Below, piece after piece: positions 27,052-35,292 of a DNA stretch of 64,000 bases; the first letter of the stretch is position 1; the number at the start of each line of letters is the position of its first letter. This DNA comes from Paenisporosarcina indica (GTDB lineage Bacteria > Bacillota > Bacilli > Bacillales_A > Planococcaceae), in NCBI RefSeq assembly GCF_001939075.1, contig NZ_MPTA01000001.1, forward strand, positions 992,001 through 1,056,000, read 5' to 3'. The notes under the pieces are model-generated. The model saw only the letters and a list, made by a program, of their open reading frames with translations. It did not search any database and was not told where the DNA came from. The position numbers and the translations under genes were made by a program.

Positions 27052-28406
27052 GATGATTCTCCTTTAGACTGTTTGTGTACAGAGTCTATAGAGGCAAGTA
27101 AGACTCCATCTTGTAATTTGATTTTTAGAGGTTTCTTTACATCAACATCTTTGATTGATTTGACCACTTGCTCGTTTTGGTACGTGATGCTGTATCCACG
27201 GTCCATAATTTTCAACGGATTTAATGCTTCAAGTAATTGAATCATACTTGTAAATGAACGACCCTTACTTTGAACGTTTTTTTGAGTTGCTACATGCAGA
27301 CGATTTTGGTATGCATAAATATCTTTTTGATGTTGTTGAACCATTCGATGTGGGTTATGTAGGGATAACCGCATGTTTTGCTGCTTCAAATGATCTTGTT
27401 TTTGATTGACAATGGACCGTCCACTTTTCTCAAATTGTTCTGAAAGTCGAGTCAATTTTTCAACAAAAGGTCGGTACAATCTTTCTGGATATGCTAGTGG
27501 ATAGGCAGAGACGACACGAGATAATCTTTTTCGTTCATGAGTCAGATTCGAAGTGACTATCGACACGATTTGTGATTTCCTATTCGCAATTCGTTCAAGT
27601 AATTCAAGTTGATTTGGGACGGCAAGTTCAGCTGCAGCTGTAGGTGTTGGAGCGCGCAAATCAGACACATAATCAGCGATTGTAGTGTCTGTTTCATGAC
27701 CAACTGCACTGATGATAGGAATGCTACTATTTGCGATTTCCCTTGCCACTATTTCTTCATTGAAAGCCCATAGATCTTCGATCGAACCGCCACCTCTACC
27801 AACAATACATACATCAATATTCGGATGAGAATGGGCACGTTTAAGAGCTTGCACAATACTAGGTGCTGCTCCTGCTCCTTGTACAAGTGCAGGGAATATC
27901 AACACTTCTGCCAATGGATATCGACGACTAAGAGTCGTTACGATATCTCGAATTGCTGCTCCAGTGGTGGCGGTAATGACGGCAATCTTTTGTGGGAACT
28001 TAGGAATCTGTTTTTTTCTAGCAGGATGAAAAAGTCCTTCATTGGCCAACTTTTCCTTCAATTGTTCAAATGCAATAAAAAGTTCTCCGATTCCATCGGG
28101 TTGCATGGCTTGAGCATATAATTGATATTGGCCAGATCCTTCATAAACGTTTACATCGCCTTGCAAAAGAACATTCATGCCACTTTCGGGTATGAATTTC
28201 AGCTTCTTGGCTTGTGCAGCAAACATAACAGCTGGCATTCTTGTTTGTTCATCTTTAATCGTGAAATAGATATGACCACTCGTATGTATTTTGACATTCG
28301 AAAGTTCCCCTTTGACATAAACATTACGTAAATGGGGATCGGCATCAAATTTTCTTTTTATATATTTCGTTAATGCTTTAACTGTTAAATATGAAGTTGA
28401 CGTCAC
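27048..28406 (-). CDS. xseA: Exodeoxyribonuclease VII large subunit
   Basis: A 452-residue catalytic subunit of the single-strand exonuclease. An N-terminal OB-fold (about 1-100; KGELSNVKIHTSGHIYFTIKD) precedes the catalytic domain with GRGGGSIEDLWAFNEE (near 200) and SAVGHETDTTIADYVSDLRAPTPTAAAE, then a coiled-coil C-terminal region. Start appears to be GTG, ten bases after GAGGAG. First gene of the xseA-xseB-ispA run. Confidence 0.96.
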   Translation of the reverse strand: MTSTSYLTVKALTKYIKRKFDADPHLRNVYVKGELSNVKIHTSGHIYFTIKDEQTRMPAVMFAAQAKKLKFIPESGMNVLLQGDVNVYEGSGQYQLYAQAMQPDGIGELFIAFEQLKEKLANEGLFHPARKKQIPKFPQKIAVITATTGAAIRDIVTTLSRRYPLAEVLIFPALVQGAGAAPSIVQALKRAHSHPNIDVCIVGRGGGSIEDLWAFNEEIVAREIANSSIPIISAVGHETDTTIADYVSDLRAPTPTAAAELAVPNQLELLERIANRKSQIVSIVTSNLTHERKRLSRVVSAYPLAYPERLYRPFVEKLTRLSEQFEKSGRSIVNQKQDHLKQQNMRLSLHNPHRMVQQHQKDIYAYQNRLHVATQKNVQSKGRSFTSMIQLLEALNPLKIMDRGYSITYQNEQVVKSIKDVDVKKPLKIKLQDGVLLASIDSVHKQSKGESS

Positions 28407-28432
28407 GTGTTTTCAAACTCCTCACGACGAAG

Positions 28433-28469
28433 AAATAGAAAAGCTGTCTTTCTAAAAGAAAAACAGCTT
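28433..28469 (-). terminator. Probable terminator after folD
   Basis: AAGCTGT/ACAGCTT stem and a T-rich tail (TTTTCTATTTC) on the minus strand, 13 bases past the folD stop and upstream of xseA. Moderate strength. Confidence 0.55.
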
Positions 28470-28481
28470 CTTCTCTCTATT

Positions 28482-29357
28482 TTACCTGTTTTCGCTTCTT
28501 TTGTCTTGACGCAATTCATTTTCTGCTGATTGTACAGTATTTTCCATTAACATCGTAATGGTCATTGGGCCAACTCCACCTGGAACAGGCGTTATGTAAG
28601 ATGCTTTTTCTTTTACTGACTCAAAGTCTACGTCACCACATAAGCGATTGTTTTCATCGCGATTCATTCCGACATCGATGACGACAGCTCCATCTTTTAT
28701 ATAGTCACTTGTAATTAATTTTGCTTTACCTACAGCAACAACTAAGACATCTGCTTGGAGTGTAATTTCTTTGAGGTTTGGCGTTTTAGAATGCACATAC
28801 GTCACGGTTGCATCTTTTTGCAATAATAACTGTCCCATTGGTTTACCGACGATATGGCTACGTCCAATGACAACCGCATGCTTACCTGAAAGTTCGACTT
28901 CGGAGTATTCCAAAAGTTTCATTACGCCATACGGGGTACAAGGAAGAAATGTATCTTGACCAAGCATCATTTTCCCTATATTAATTGGATGAAAGCCATC
29001 CACATCTTTTGATGGTAAAATTGCAGAAAGTACGTTTGATTCATCAATCTGTTTAGGTAAAGGCAATTGCACTAAAATACCGTCTATCGCTGGATCTGCA
29101 TTTAACGATTCAATCGTAGTGATTAATTCATGCTCACTTAAATTCGCATCAAACGTAATTAACTGTGAATAAATGCCAAGTTCTTCGCACGTTTTTTGTT
29201 TATTTGAAACATAAACTTTAGAAGCCGCATTGTCACCAACTAAAATGACGGCTAATCCTGGGGAAATACCTTGCTCATTTAAGTATTCAATTCGTTTTGT
29301 TAAGTCATTACGTATCGATTGTCCAATTTCTTTACCGTTTATTAGTGCACTTGGCAT
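28482..29357 (-). CDS. folD: Methylenetetrahydrofolate dehydrogenase/cyclohydrolase FolD
   Basis: A 291-residue bifunctional enzyme oxidising 5,10-methylene-THF to 10-formyl-THF with NADP+. Active-site lysine region YVSNKQKTCEELGI, substrate segment VQLPLPKQID, dinucleotide-binding VIGRSHIVGKPMGQLL and C-terminal TPVPGGVGPMTITML are visible. The ATG has GGGGGAA ahead. It lies 17 bases after nusB, and its product supports purine, fMet and glycine/serine one-carbon metabolism, linked to gcv elsewhere in the window. Confidence 0.97.
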   Translation of the reverse strand: MPSALINGKEIGQSIRNDLTKRIEYLNEQGISPGLAVILVGDNAASKVYVSNKQKTCEELGIYSQLITFDANLSEHELITTIESLNADPAIDGILVQLPLPKQIDESNVLSAILPSKDVDGFHPINIGKMMLGQDTFLPCTPYGVMKLLEYSEVELSGKHAVVIGRSHIVGKPMGQLLLQKDATVTYVHSKTPNLKEITLQADVLVVAVGKAKLITSDYIKDGAVVIDVGMNRDENNRLCGDVDFESVKEKASYITPVPGGVGPMTITMLMENTVQSAENELRQDKRSENR

Positions 29358-29374
29358 ACCAATTCCCCCTGTTT

Positions 29375-29770
29375 TCAGCTAGAAGATTCAGATTCGGTTG
29401 TATACTTGGATAAAACTCCATTGACAAATTTACTTGATTTTTCATCTCCAAAAGTTTTACATAATTCTATTGCTTCATTCATGACAACTCTTGAAGGTGC
29501 ATCTTGCATAAATAACAATTCATAAACAGCTAAACGTAATACTGTGCGTTCAATTTTTGGTAAACGATCTAAAGACCAATTTTCCAATTTCGTTTTTAAC
29601 GATTCATCTATTTGCGTTAATTGTTCAGTCGTACCACGAACGAGTTTTTCATAGAAAGCATCATGATTGCCATCAAGTACATGGCTCATTGCTTCTTCTA
29701 TTGTTAACTGTGTGTTTTCTAACTGAAACAAAGTTTGCAACGCTTTTTCACGAGCTTCTCTACGTTTCAT
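29375..29770 (-). CDS. nusB: Transcription antitermination factor NusB
   Basis: A 131-residue all-helical protein binding boxA RNA with NusE for rRNA antitermination. The N-terminus MKRREAREKALQTLFQLE and C-terminal VNGVLSKY are standard. Reading is open eight codons further upstream, but AAAGGAG is nine bases before the ATG of MKRREAR. Confidence 0.96.
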   Translation of the reverse strand: MKRREAREKALQTLFQLENTQLTIEEAMSHVLDGNHDAFYEKLVRGTTEQLTQIDESLKTKLENWSLDRLPKIERTVLRLAVYELLFMQDAPSRVVMNEAIELCKTFGDEKSSKFVNGVLSKYTTESESSS

Positions 29771-29858
29771 GGGACAGTCTCCTTTTATATGCATTCGAAC
29801 ACATCATAGCATATTTTGTACCTACAAGACACTTTCCAATGGAAGTTCGAATGTTCAG

Positions 29859-29891
29859 AAAAAAACATCGTTCGGATGTACCGAACGATGT
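29859..29891 (-). terminator. Intrinsic terminator after yqhY
   Basis: ACATCGTTCG/CGAACGATGT stem with a six-base loop and seven T residues on the minus strand, six bases past the yqhY stop. It separates the acc unit from nusB-folD. Confidence 0.9.
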
Positions 29892-29897
29892 GAGGGG

Positions 29898-30308
29898 TTA
29901 TTCAATTGTTGATTCTTTTGGCTGTTCAAATTGAACGCCTGTAATATGGACATTTACTTCTTTAGTTTCAAGAGATGTCATATTAAGAATTGCTTGGCGC
30001 ACTTGATTCTGAACTTCTTTTGCCACTGTTGGAATGGATGAACCATATTTGACCGTACAATAAATTTCAACAAACAGACCTTCATCTGTTAATTCAGTTT
30101 TAATGCCTTTACCGTGCACTTTTTTACCAAAGCGTTCTGCCACTCCAGAAACGAAACTACCACGCGTACCGGCAATTCCCTTAACATCAGTAGTTGCAAT
30201 TCCTGCAATTACTTCTAATACTTCGGGTGCAACTTCAATATTCCCTAAATCTTCTTTACCTGAAGGAGACATTTGTACATATGCCGTAGTTGTTGTTTTT
30301 TCAGCCAT
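29898..30308 (-). CDS. yqhY: Asp23/Gls24 family protein YqhY
   Basis: A 136-residue Asp23-family protein. Typical features are the early IEVAPEVLEVIAGIATTDVKGIAGT and the later GSSIPTVAKEVQNQV. It ends the accB-accC-yqhY unit, 17 bases after accC. In B. subtilis loss of YqhY upsets acetyl-CoA carboxylase control and fatty-acid synthesis, which fits the linkage; the biochemical activity is unknown. Confidence 0.93.
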   Translation of the reverse strand: MAEKTTTTAYVQMSPSGKEDLGNIEVAPEVLEVIAGIATTDVKGIAGTRGSFVSGVAERFGKKVHGKGIKTELTDEGLFVEIYCTVKYGSSIPTVAKEVQNQVRQAILNMTSLETKEVNVHITGVQFEQPKESTIE

Positions 30309-30325
30309 TTACTATTCATCCTTTC

Positions 30326-31678
30326 TTAGGAATTCATTACGTCGTATTTCTCTAGAAACTTCGTATCAAAATCACCGGATTTAAATACTTCATGATCCAT
30401 TAATTTTGCATGGAAAGGAATCGTTGTATGCACACCCTCAACCACAAATTCGCTAAGTGCACGCTTCATTTTAGCAACTGCTTCTTCACGAGTATCTGCA
30501 AATGTAATTAATTTCGCGACCATTGAATCATAGTAAGGTGGAATGCTATAACCAGAATACATAGCAGAATCCACACGCACACCATATCCACCCGGTGCTA
30601 AATACATTTCGACTTTACCCGCTGATGGCATGAAGTTTTTGGACGGGTTTTCCGCATTTATGCGGCATTCAATCGCCCACCCTTTTATTTGCACATCATC
30701 TTGTGTATAGGCTAATTTCTCACCATTTGCAACTTTTAATTGCTGTTGGATTAAGTCAATACCCGTTACCATTTCTGTAACAGGGTGTTCAACTTGAATT
30801 CGAGTATTCATCTCCATAAAGTAGAATTTTTGATTGATATGATCAAAGATAAATTCTACTGTTCCTGCACTGCGATAGTTTACAGCAAGCGCTGCTTTAA
30901 CCGCTGCATCTCCCATTTGTTTTCGAATCTCAGGTGAAAGTGCTGGAGAAGGAGCTTCTTCTACAAGTTTTTGCATGCGACGTTGAATTGAACAATCCCG
31001 CTCACCGAGATGAATGGCATTGCCATGACTATCTGCAAGCACTTGAATCTCAACATGGCGGAAAATTTCAATAAACTTTTCAAGATATACTCCAGGATTG
31101 CCAAATGCTGCAGCTGCCTCTTTTTGAGTAATTTGAATGCCTTTAACAAGTTCTTCTTCAGTTCGGGCAACACGAATCCCTTTACCACCACCACCAGCAG
31201 TAGCCTTAATGATGACAGGGAATCCAATTTCACGAGCGATTTCTAAACCTTCTTTTTCGTCTGCAACAATCCCAGTGGAACCAGGAACAACTGGTACACC
31301 TGCTTTACGCATCGTTTCGCGTGCCACGTCTTTTGTACCCATTTTTGAAATTGCATCAGAAGTTGGGCCAATGAATGTAATGTTGCATTGTTCACATAAC
31401 TCGGCGAAACTAGCATTTTCAGCTAAGAAACCATACCCAGGATGTATACCATCACACCCTGTTAAATTAGCTACACTAATAATATTGCTAAAGTTTAAGT
31501 AACTATCTTTCGATTGTTTAGGGCCGATACAATAAGATTCATCCGCCATTTGAACGTGTAAAGCCTCACGGTCAGCTTCCGAATAAACCGCAACCGTTTC
31601 AATATTCAACTCTTTACACGCACGAATAATACGAACCGCGATCTCCCCACGATTTGCAATTAAGACTTTTTTCATCAT
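30326..31678 (-). CDS. accC: Acetyl-CoA carboxylase biotin carboxylase subunit
   Basis: A 450-residue ATP-grasp enzyme that carboxylates biotin on AccB. Seen: N-terminal KVLIANRGEIAVRIIRA, glycine-rich ATP loop ATAGGGGKGIRVA (near 160), biotin-carboxylase block EMNTRIQVEHPVTEMVTGID. Two tandem ATGs follow AGGAGGAA; the second (31675) has the better spacing. It lies 10 bases after accB. Confidence 0.97.
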   Translation of the reverse strand: MMKKVLIANRGEIAVRIIRACKELNIETVAVYSEADREALHVQMADESYCIGPKQSKDSYLNFSNIISVANLTGCDGIHPGYGFLAENASFAELCEQCNITFIGPTSDAISKMGTKDVARETMRKAGVPVVPGSTGIVADEKEGLEIAREIGFPVIIKATAGGGGKGIRVARTEEELVKGIQITQKEAAAAFGNPGVYLEKFIEIFRHVEIQVLADSHGNAIHLGERDCSIQRRMQKLVEEAPSPALSPEIRKQMGDAAVKAALAVNYRSAGTVEFIFDHINQKFYFMEMNTRIQVEHPVTEMVTGIDLIQQQLKVANGEKLAYTQDDVQIKGWAIECRINAENPSKNFMPSAGKVEMYLAPGGYGVRVDSAMYSGYSIPPYYDSMVAKLITFADTREEAVAKMKRALSEFVVEGVHTTIPFHAKLMDHEVFKSGDFDTKFLEKYDVMNS

Positions 31679-31688
31679 ATGTTCCTCC

Positions 31689-32189
31689 TCAGTTCGCTTT
31701 TACTAAGAACAGAGGTTGGCCGTACTCTACGAGTTGTCCATCATTTACTAAAATTTCCACAATCTCGCCAGACACTTCTGCTTCGATTTCGTTGAATAAT
31801 TTCATTGCTTCAACAATACACACGACGCCATCCACACTAACTTTATCGCCAACTTGAACATATGCTGGTGATTCCGGAGATGAAGATTTGTAGAATGTCC
31901 CTACCATTGGTGACGTGATTTTATGAAGTGTTTCATCGTTTATTGCTGATGCTTTTTGCTCTTCTTTTGCAACTGTTTCATTAACTGGTTTTGCTGGTGA
32001 TTCCACAACAACTGGTGCTGGAGTAATTGGTGCAGCAACTGGTGCTGGTTGTGCCAAAACTGCAGTTGTGTTTTGTGTGCTGTTCTTTTTAAGTTTTACT
32101 TTAGTGCCTTCTGACTCGTAAGTAAATTCATCAATTGATGAGTGATCGATTAATTTAATAATTTCACGTATTTCTTGTACTTTTAGCAT
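31689..32189 (-). CDS. accB: Biotin carboxyl carrier protein of acetyl-CoA carboxylase
   Basis: A 166-residue BCCP: N-terminal helical region, an Ala/Pro/Val-rich linker (about 40-75) and the biotinyl domain with EAMKLFNE, biotin on Lys130. Works with AccC and the carboxyltransferase AccAD in the first step of fatty-acid synthesis. First gene of accB-accC-yqhY. Confidence 0.97.
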   Translation of the reverse strand: MLKVQEIREIIKLIDHSSIDEFTYESEGTKVKLKKNSTQNTTAVLAQPAPVAAPITPAPVVVESPAKPVNETVAKEEQKASAINDETLHKITSPMVGTFYKSSSPESPAYVQVGDKVSVDGVVCIVEAMKLFNEIEAEVSGEIVEILVNDGQLVEYGQPLFLVKAN

Positions 32190-32375
32190 CTCGAACTCCC
32201 CTTACCATGTATCGGATTACGTTCCTCTTCTATTTTAGACGTTTTTAAGAAAATTTGAAATAGATAACATGAAATTCTTTATGGGTTGGTCCTATTAATA
32301 GGTTTAATGTCTGATCGAAGTAGGACAAAATTCACTATTTCCTTACGAATGGTGGAAGAAAAAATCAGAAATTCA

Positions 32376-32437
32376 TTTCCGCATGAGTTTTTTAAACAAA
32401 GGTGCGGGCTGGCTCCTTGAACTGGACATGAAAAAAA
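32376..32437 (+). repeat. Structured intergenic repeat, second family, copy 2
   Basis: Shares TTCCGCATGAG, AAAC, AGGTGCGGGCTGG and the closing A-run with 22806-22867, in the same orientation. It abuts the spoIIIAH terminator. The rest of the interval 32190-32461 shows nothing I can name. Confidence 0.5.
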
Positions 32438-32454
32438 GGACCTTTTAGGCCCTT
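32430..32454 (-). terminator. Intrinsic terminator after spoIIIAH
   Basis: AAGGGCC/GGTCCTT stem (one G-T pair) with a short loop and a seven-T run on the minus strand, starting 8 bases after the spoIIIAH stop. Confidence 0.8.
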
Positions 32455-32461
32455 TCGTTCA

Positions 32462-33004
32462 TTATGAAGCTGGTTGGAATGATACTTGTACCTTTTTTGC
32501 ATCTCCCCATTGTTTCATTACGATGTGAATAATTTCATTTGCTTGTGTTTTTCCAAGTTCATCAGCGATCACTATTACATCTACTTTCCCTGCTTCAGTT
32601 TGTACAAGGGCATCTGAGTAACCTAGTGAACGAATGAGCATTTCAAGCATTCCTTCAGTCGCATTACGGACTGTTAAATCATCCATTGCAGTATAAGCCT
32701 CATTAATCTCATCGGCCGACATATCATTTGAAGCAATTCTTGATTCAAGGTCTGCTCTTTGTTCACTGCGCTTGTTTAAGACTTCCATTCTCAATTCCTC
32801 AAATAACGCACTTTCAGCGTATACTGGTGTAACTGATTCATCGGATGTAGTTTCTTCGGTCAACATTGAATCATTTGTTTCATCTGAGAAAATAGTTAAC
32901 CCATCAAAGGGCATATTGTTTGGCTCGTTCACATAATACACCGAAATTACTGCTACTAGACTTAATAAAGTCAGCATCCACACTGTACGTTTTTTGACCT
33001 TCAT
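32462..33004 (-). CDS. spoIIIAH: SpoIIIAH, mother-cell component of the forespore feeding channel
   Basis: A 180-residue single-pass membrane protein (TM about 8-25) with an acidic linker and a C-terminal ring-building domain ending DELGKTQANEIIHIVMKQWGD. It binds forespore SpoIIQ across the intermembrane space. Shorter than the 218 residues of B. subtilis. The ATG overlaps the spoIIIAG stop (ATGA). Last gene of the operon. Confidence 0.9.
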   Translation of the reverse strand: MKVKKRTVWMLTLLSLVAVISVYYVNEPNNMPFDGLTIFSDETNDSMLTEETTSDESVTPVYAESALFEELRMEVLNKRSEQRADLESRIASNDMSADEINEAYTAMDDLTVRNATEGMLEMLIRSLGYSDALVQTEAGKVDVIVIADELGKTQANEIIHIVMKQWGDAKKVQVSFQPAS

Positions 33005-33441
33005 TTTGAAACCCCTTTCTCATCCATCGGGACGACGACAATTCGATGTTCTGGCAGTAATAAAACTGCCGATAAGTATTCTGTTAACATTGCTCTAATT
33101 TGAACACGGTTTGCACCTTCTGCCACAACCAATATTGATTGAATGGTAGTTTGTTGATTGGTCTGTTGATCAAACAAAGCAAAACTAGGTTGTTCCGAAA
33201 CTGCTTTTTTTGTTTCTTTCATGCCTGTGTAAAAAAATAATTCGACTTCACCTACCCCAGCCATTTTTTCAAGTGCAGACTTTAATGATTGTTCTTGCGT
33301 CAATGAATCTTGTGTCTGACTGGTTGTGCCTTTTTGACCTGTGAAAAGTGAACCATTAAGCAAAACAAACACCATGAATACCAAGAGACATGCTAGCAAA
33401 ATACCACTCTTCATACGATTCGGTTTAATGGATAGAAACAC
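33001..33441 (-). CDS. spoIIIAG: SpoIIIAG, reduced form
   Basis: A protein of up to 146 residues (B. subtilis 229) with one TM segment (about 13-31) and a C-terminal region (ILVVAEGANRVQIRAMLTEYLSAVLLLPEHRIVVVPM) typical of SpoIIIAG. The missing length corresponds to the middle, where the B. subtilis protein has an insertion forming part of the large ring. The first start is GTG almost touching GAGAGGAG, so the true start could be the ATG at 33414. Confidence 0.85.
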   Translation of the reverse strand: MFLSIKPNRMKSGILLACLLVFMVFVLLNGSLFTGQKGTTSQTQDSLTQEQSLKSALEKMAGVGEVELFFYTGMKETKKAVSEQPSFALFDQQTNQQTTIQSILVVAEGANRVQIRAMLTEYLSAVLLLPEHRIVVVPMDEKGVSK

Positions 33442-33497
33442 GCTCCTCTCTTAAGTGAGACAGGCATTTGATAAACTATATGACAAGCATTCGTCAA

Positions 33498-33659
33498 CTA
33501 TTCATAGAAAAACGAAGAGAATAATAATAGCATGTACATCGCGAGTCCAAGCTTGGTATACTGCTCCAAACTTTCTTTGGAGTCCACTTCCTCAAAAACC
33601 GCTTGAAGTATTTCACTCACCAGAATAATAAACACCAACCCTTTTAACCACTCAGACAT
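33498..33659 (-). CDS. spoIIIAF: SpoIIIAF, truncated 53-residue form
   Basis: The ATG overlaps the spoIIIAE stop as TGATG, and reading is open for 53 codons to TAG. The product starts MSEWLKGLVFIILVSEIL, like the SpoIIIAF N-terminus (TEWL plus hydrophobic segment), has a second hydrophobic segment (MYMLLLFSSFF) and then stops. The soluble ring-building domain of the B. subtilis protein (206 residues) is absent, and the 56 bases before spoIIIAG cannot hold it. Position and N-terminal pattern are the basis for the name; similarity is weak. Confidence 0.7.
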   Translation of the reverse strand: MSEWLKGLVFIILVSEILQAVFEEVDSKESLEQYTKLGLAMYMLLLFSSFFYE

Positions 33660-34564
33660 CAAGCACCCCTCATTAGCAGTGAAAATTTCACTAGGATCAC
33701 AACGAAAATAGCAGTATAGAAAAAGGCAAATGCGATGAGAAATGACAAGATACTAAGAACGAAAATGGACCGTCCTATATCGTCTAAAAATCCAGCTAAG
33801 TCTTCCGGACCAAAAGGCTCGATGATGGCAGCAACTAGGCGATAGCAAAATGCCACGCTAATCGTTTTCAATGTCGGTATTAAGACAACCAGCAAAATGG
33901 AAAAAGCAATCCCCCCTCCAGTAATGGAGGTGATGGACGATGAAAACCGGGAAAATGTACTAAGACTTTCAGAGAAAAATGACCCTACAAAAGGAATGTT
34001 TTGTTGAATGATTTTCTTAATTGGTTCGGTTACAGCACTTGAAATATTCCATGAAATCAATCCTTGAACGGAAATAAAGAAACTATAAATGACAACTACT
34101 GCCGAAACAATACTTAGAAGAGACGTCCGAATAATATCGGTCAGTTTTGAAAACGGTGTTGCTGGGTGAAAACGACTAATGAAATCAAGTAATATCGTAG
34201 TCATTAAAAGTGGAATTAAAATTTTCTCTGTTAATACCACTGTAAATTGAATGAAGACATATAACGCTGGATTCCATATGGAAAAAGCCATTGTCCCACT
34301 GTTCATTAGCAATCCTGCGGTTAATACCGGATAGACACTCATAAAAACCGTAATCATTTGTTTGGCAAACTGTTGCATATCGTTCATTGCTTGGACTGCA
34401 GGCGTGAGTGTATATAAAACAGCTATGCAAAATAGAGATAGTCTTGTCCATCGTTTAACATTAGGAAATAAAATATCGACAATCATCGCGAAAATGATCG
34501 CCATTATAAGAACGATAAAGTATCTAGTAACTCCAAATATATAGGCATATAAGGGTTCAAGCAT
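33659..34564 (-). CDS. spoIIIAE: SpoIIIAE, polytopic membrane protein, short form
   Basis: A 301-residue integral membrane protein with about seven hydrophobic segments. Family-typical parts include MNSGTMAFSIWNPAL, PFSKLTDIIRTSLLS and the late CYRLVAAIIEPFGPEDLAGFLDDIG. B. subtilis SpoIIIAE has 399 residues with a signal peptide and an extracytoplasmic N-terminal domain; here the ATG (GGGGGAGAAGG ahead) opens straight into the membrane region, and only 29 bases separate it from spoIIIAD, so the N-terminal domain is really missing. Confidence 0.9.
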   Translation of the reverse strand: MLEPLYAYIFGVTRYFIVLIMAIIFAMIVDILFPNVKRWTRLSLFCIAVLYTLTPAVQAMNDMQQFAKQMITVFMSVYPVLTAGLLMNSGTMAFSIWNPALYVFIQFTVVLTEKILIPLLMTTILLDFISRFHPATPFSKLTDIIRTSLLSIVSAVVVIYSFFISVQGLISWNISSAVTEPIKKIIQQNIPFVGSFFSESLSTFSRFSSSITSITGGGIAFSILLVVLIPTLKTISVAFCYRLVAAIIEPFGPEDLAGFLDDIGRSIFVLSILSFLIAFAFFYTAIFVVILVKFSLLMRGA

Positions 34565-34593
34565 GAACCTTCTCCCCCCCTTTCATACCTGAA

Positions 34594-34971
34594 TTATTCA
34601 ATCAACAACCGCGTCAGTGTACTAAACATTTGCTTAATGAGTGGTAGCCAATACGTAAGAATTAATAAATTTGAACTAACGTAAATGAGTGGGACAAATG
34701 CATCTAATTTCAAGTTTTTGCACCATTCGGATAAAGCTTCACCTAAAAATGTTAAAAAAACAGAGAGCAGAAGTACGCGTGCAATTGGCAGTGATTCTTT
34801 AGGTGCTTGCTCGAGTACTGTACGTACTACTGGAAAGAGCAAATTAAATAAAATATGTGATAATAAGATAAAAAAGAAGAAACTAATTAGTAACGGTGTG
34901 TATTTGGGAAGAATTTGTTGAAAAAGTAATAACAGGAAAATCATAACAATTGTTATAAGAATAGTCTGCAT
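34594..34971 (-). CDS. spoIIIAD: SpoIIIAD membrane protein
   Basis: A 125-residue hydrophobic protein with four predicted membrane segments and the family's EALSEWCKNLKLDAFVPLIY-like block, similar in length to B. subtilis SpoIIIAD (133). It starts three bases after spoIIIAC, with GGGGTAG ahead of the ATG. Part of the mother-cell membrane base of the SpoIIIA complex. Confidence 0.88.
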   Translation of the reverse strand: MQTILITIVMIFLLLLFQQILPKYTPLLISFFFFILLSHILFNLLFPVVRTVLEQAPKESLPIARVLLLSVFLTFLGEALSEWCKNLKLDAFVPLIYVSSNLLILTYWLPLIKQMFSTLTRLLIE

Positions 34972-34974
34972 GGT

Positions 34975-35175
34975 CTACCCCGAAAAAGTGAGCCATTGAA
35001 AAAAAGTCGTAATTTCTTCAAAAAAATAACGCAAGAACCGTAACATTTCGACTGTCATATATAAATAACCAAACACAAATAAAAAAAATGTAAATTCTTT
35101 CTTCCCAGTTTGTTCAAAGAAAAGGTGCAACAATGCAAGAATTAATCCAATCCCCGCCACCCGAATTACATCCAT
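34975..35175 (-). CDS. spoIIIAC: SpoIIIAC membrane protein, first gene of the operon here
   Basis: A 66-residue protein with two membrane segments (MDVIRVAGIGLILALLHLF and FTFFLFVFGYLYMTVEML), the size and pattern of SpoIIIAC (68 residues in B. subtilis). Reading is open 30 codons further upstream, but MDVIRV fits the family; its Shine-Dalgarno (AAAGGAGGGG) is rather far, about 14 bases. Upstream there is only a promoter region and the efp terminator: spoIIIAA and spoIIIAB are not here. Confidence 0.85.
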   Translation of the reverse strand: MDVIRVAGIGLILALLHLFFEQTGKKEFTFFLFVFGYLYMTVEMLRFLRYFFEEITTFFQWLTFSG

Positions 35176-35206
35176 AAATTCCGACTTGTCCCCTCCTTTG
35201 TCTACT

Positions 35207-35236
35207 ATCGTATGCACAAAATAGCTCAGACATGAA
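35207..35236 (-). promoter_or_regulatory. Candidate sigma-E promoter of the spoIIIA operon
   Basis: Minus strand: TCATGT, about 15 bases, then CATACGAT. The -10 fits the sigma-E pattern CATACAHT apart from one base; the -35 is weak. It lies between the efp terminator and spoIIIAC, the place expected if the operon begins with spoIIIAC. Confidence 0.5.
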
Positions 35237-35279
35237 AAAAGAGTTGCCGATTGCAATAAATGCAATCGGCAACTCTTTT
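35237..35279. terminator. Strong terminator between efp and spoIIIA
   Basis: A near-perfect 19+19 hairpin (AAAAGAGTTGCCGATTGCA and its complement, five-base loop) flanked by A and T runs on either side, effective in both directions and about 14 bases past the efp stop. Confidence 0.9.
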
Positions 35280-35292
35280 CAATTAGTGCTTA

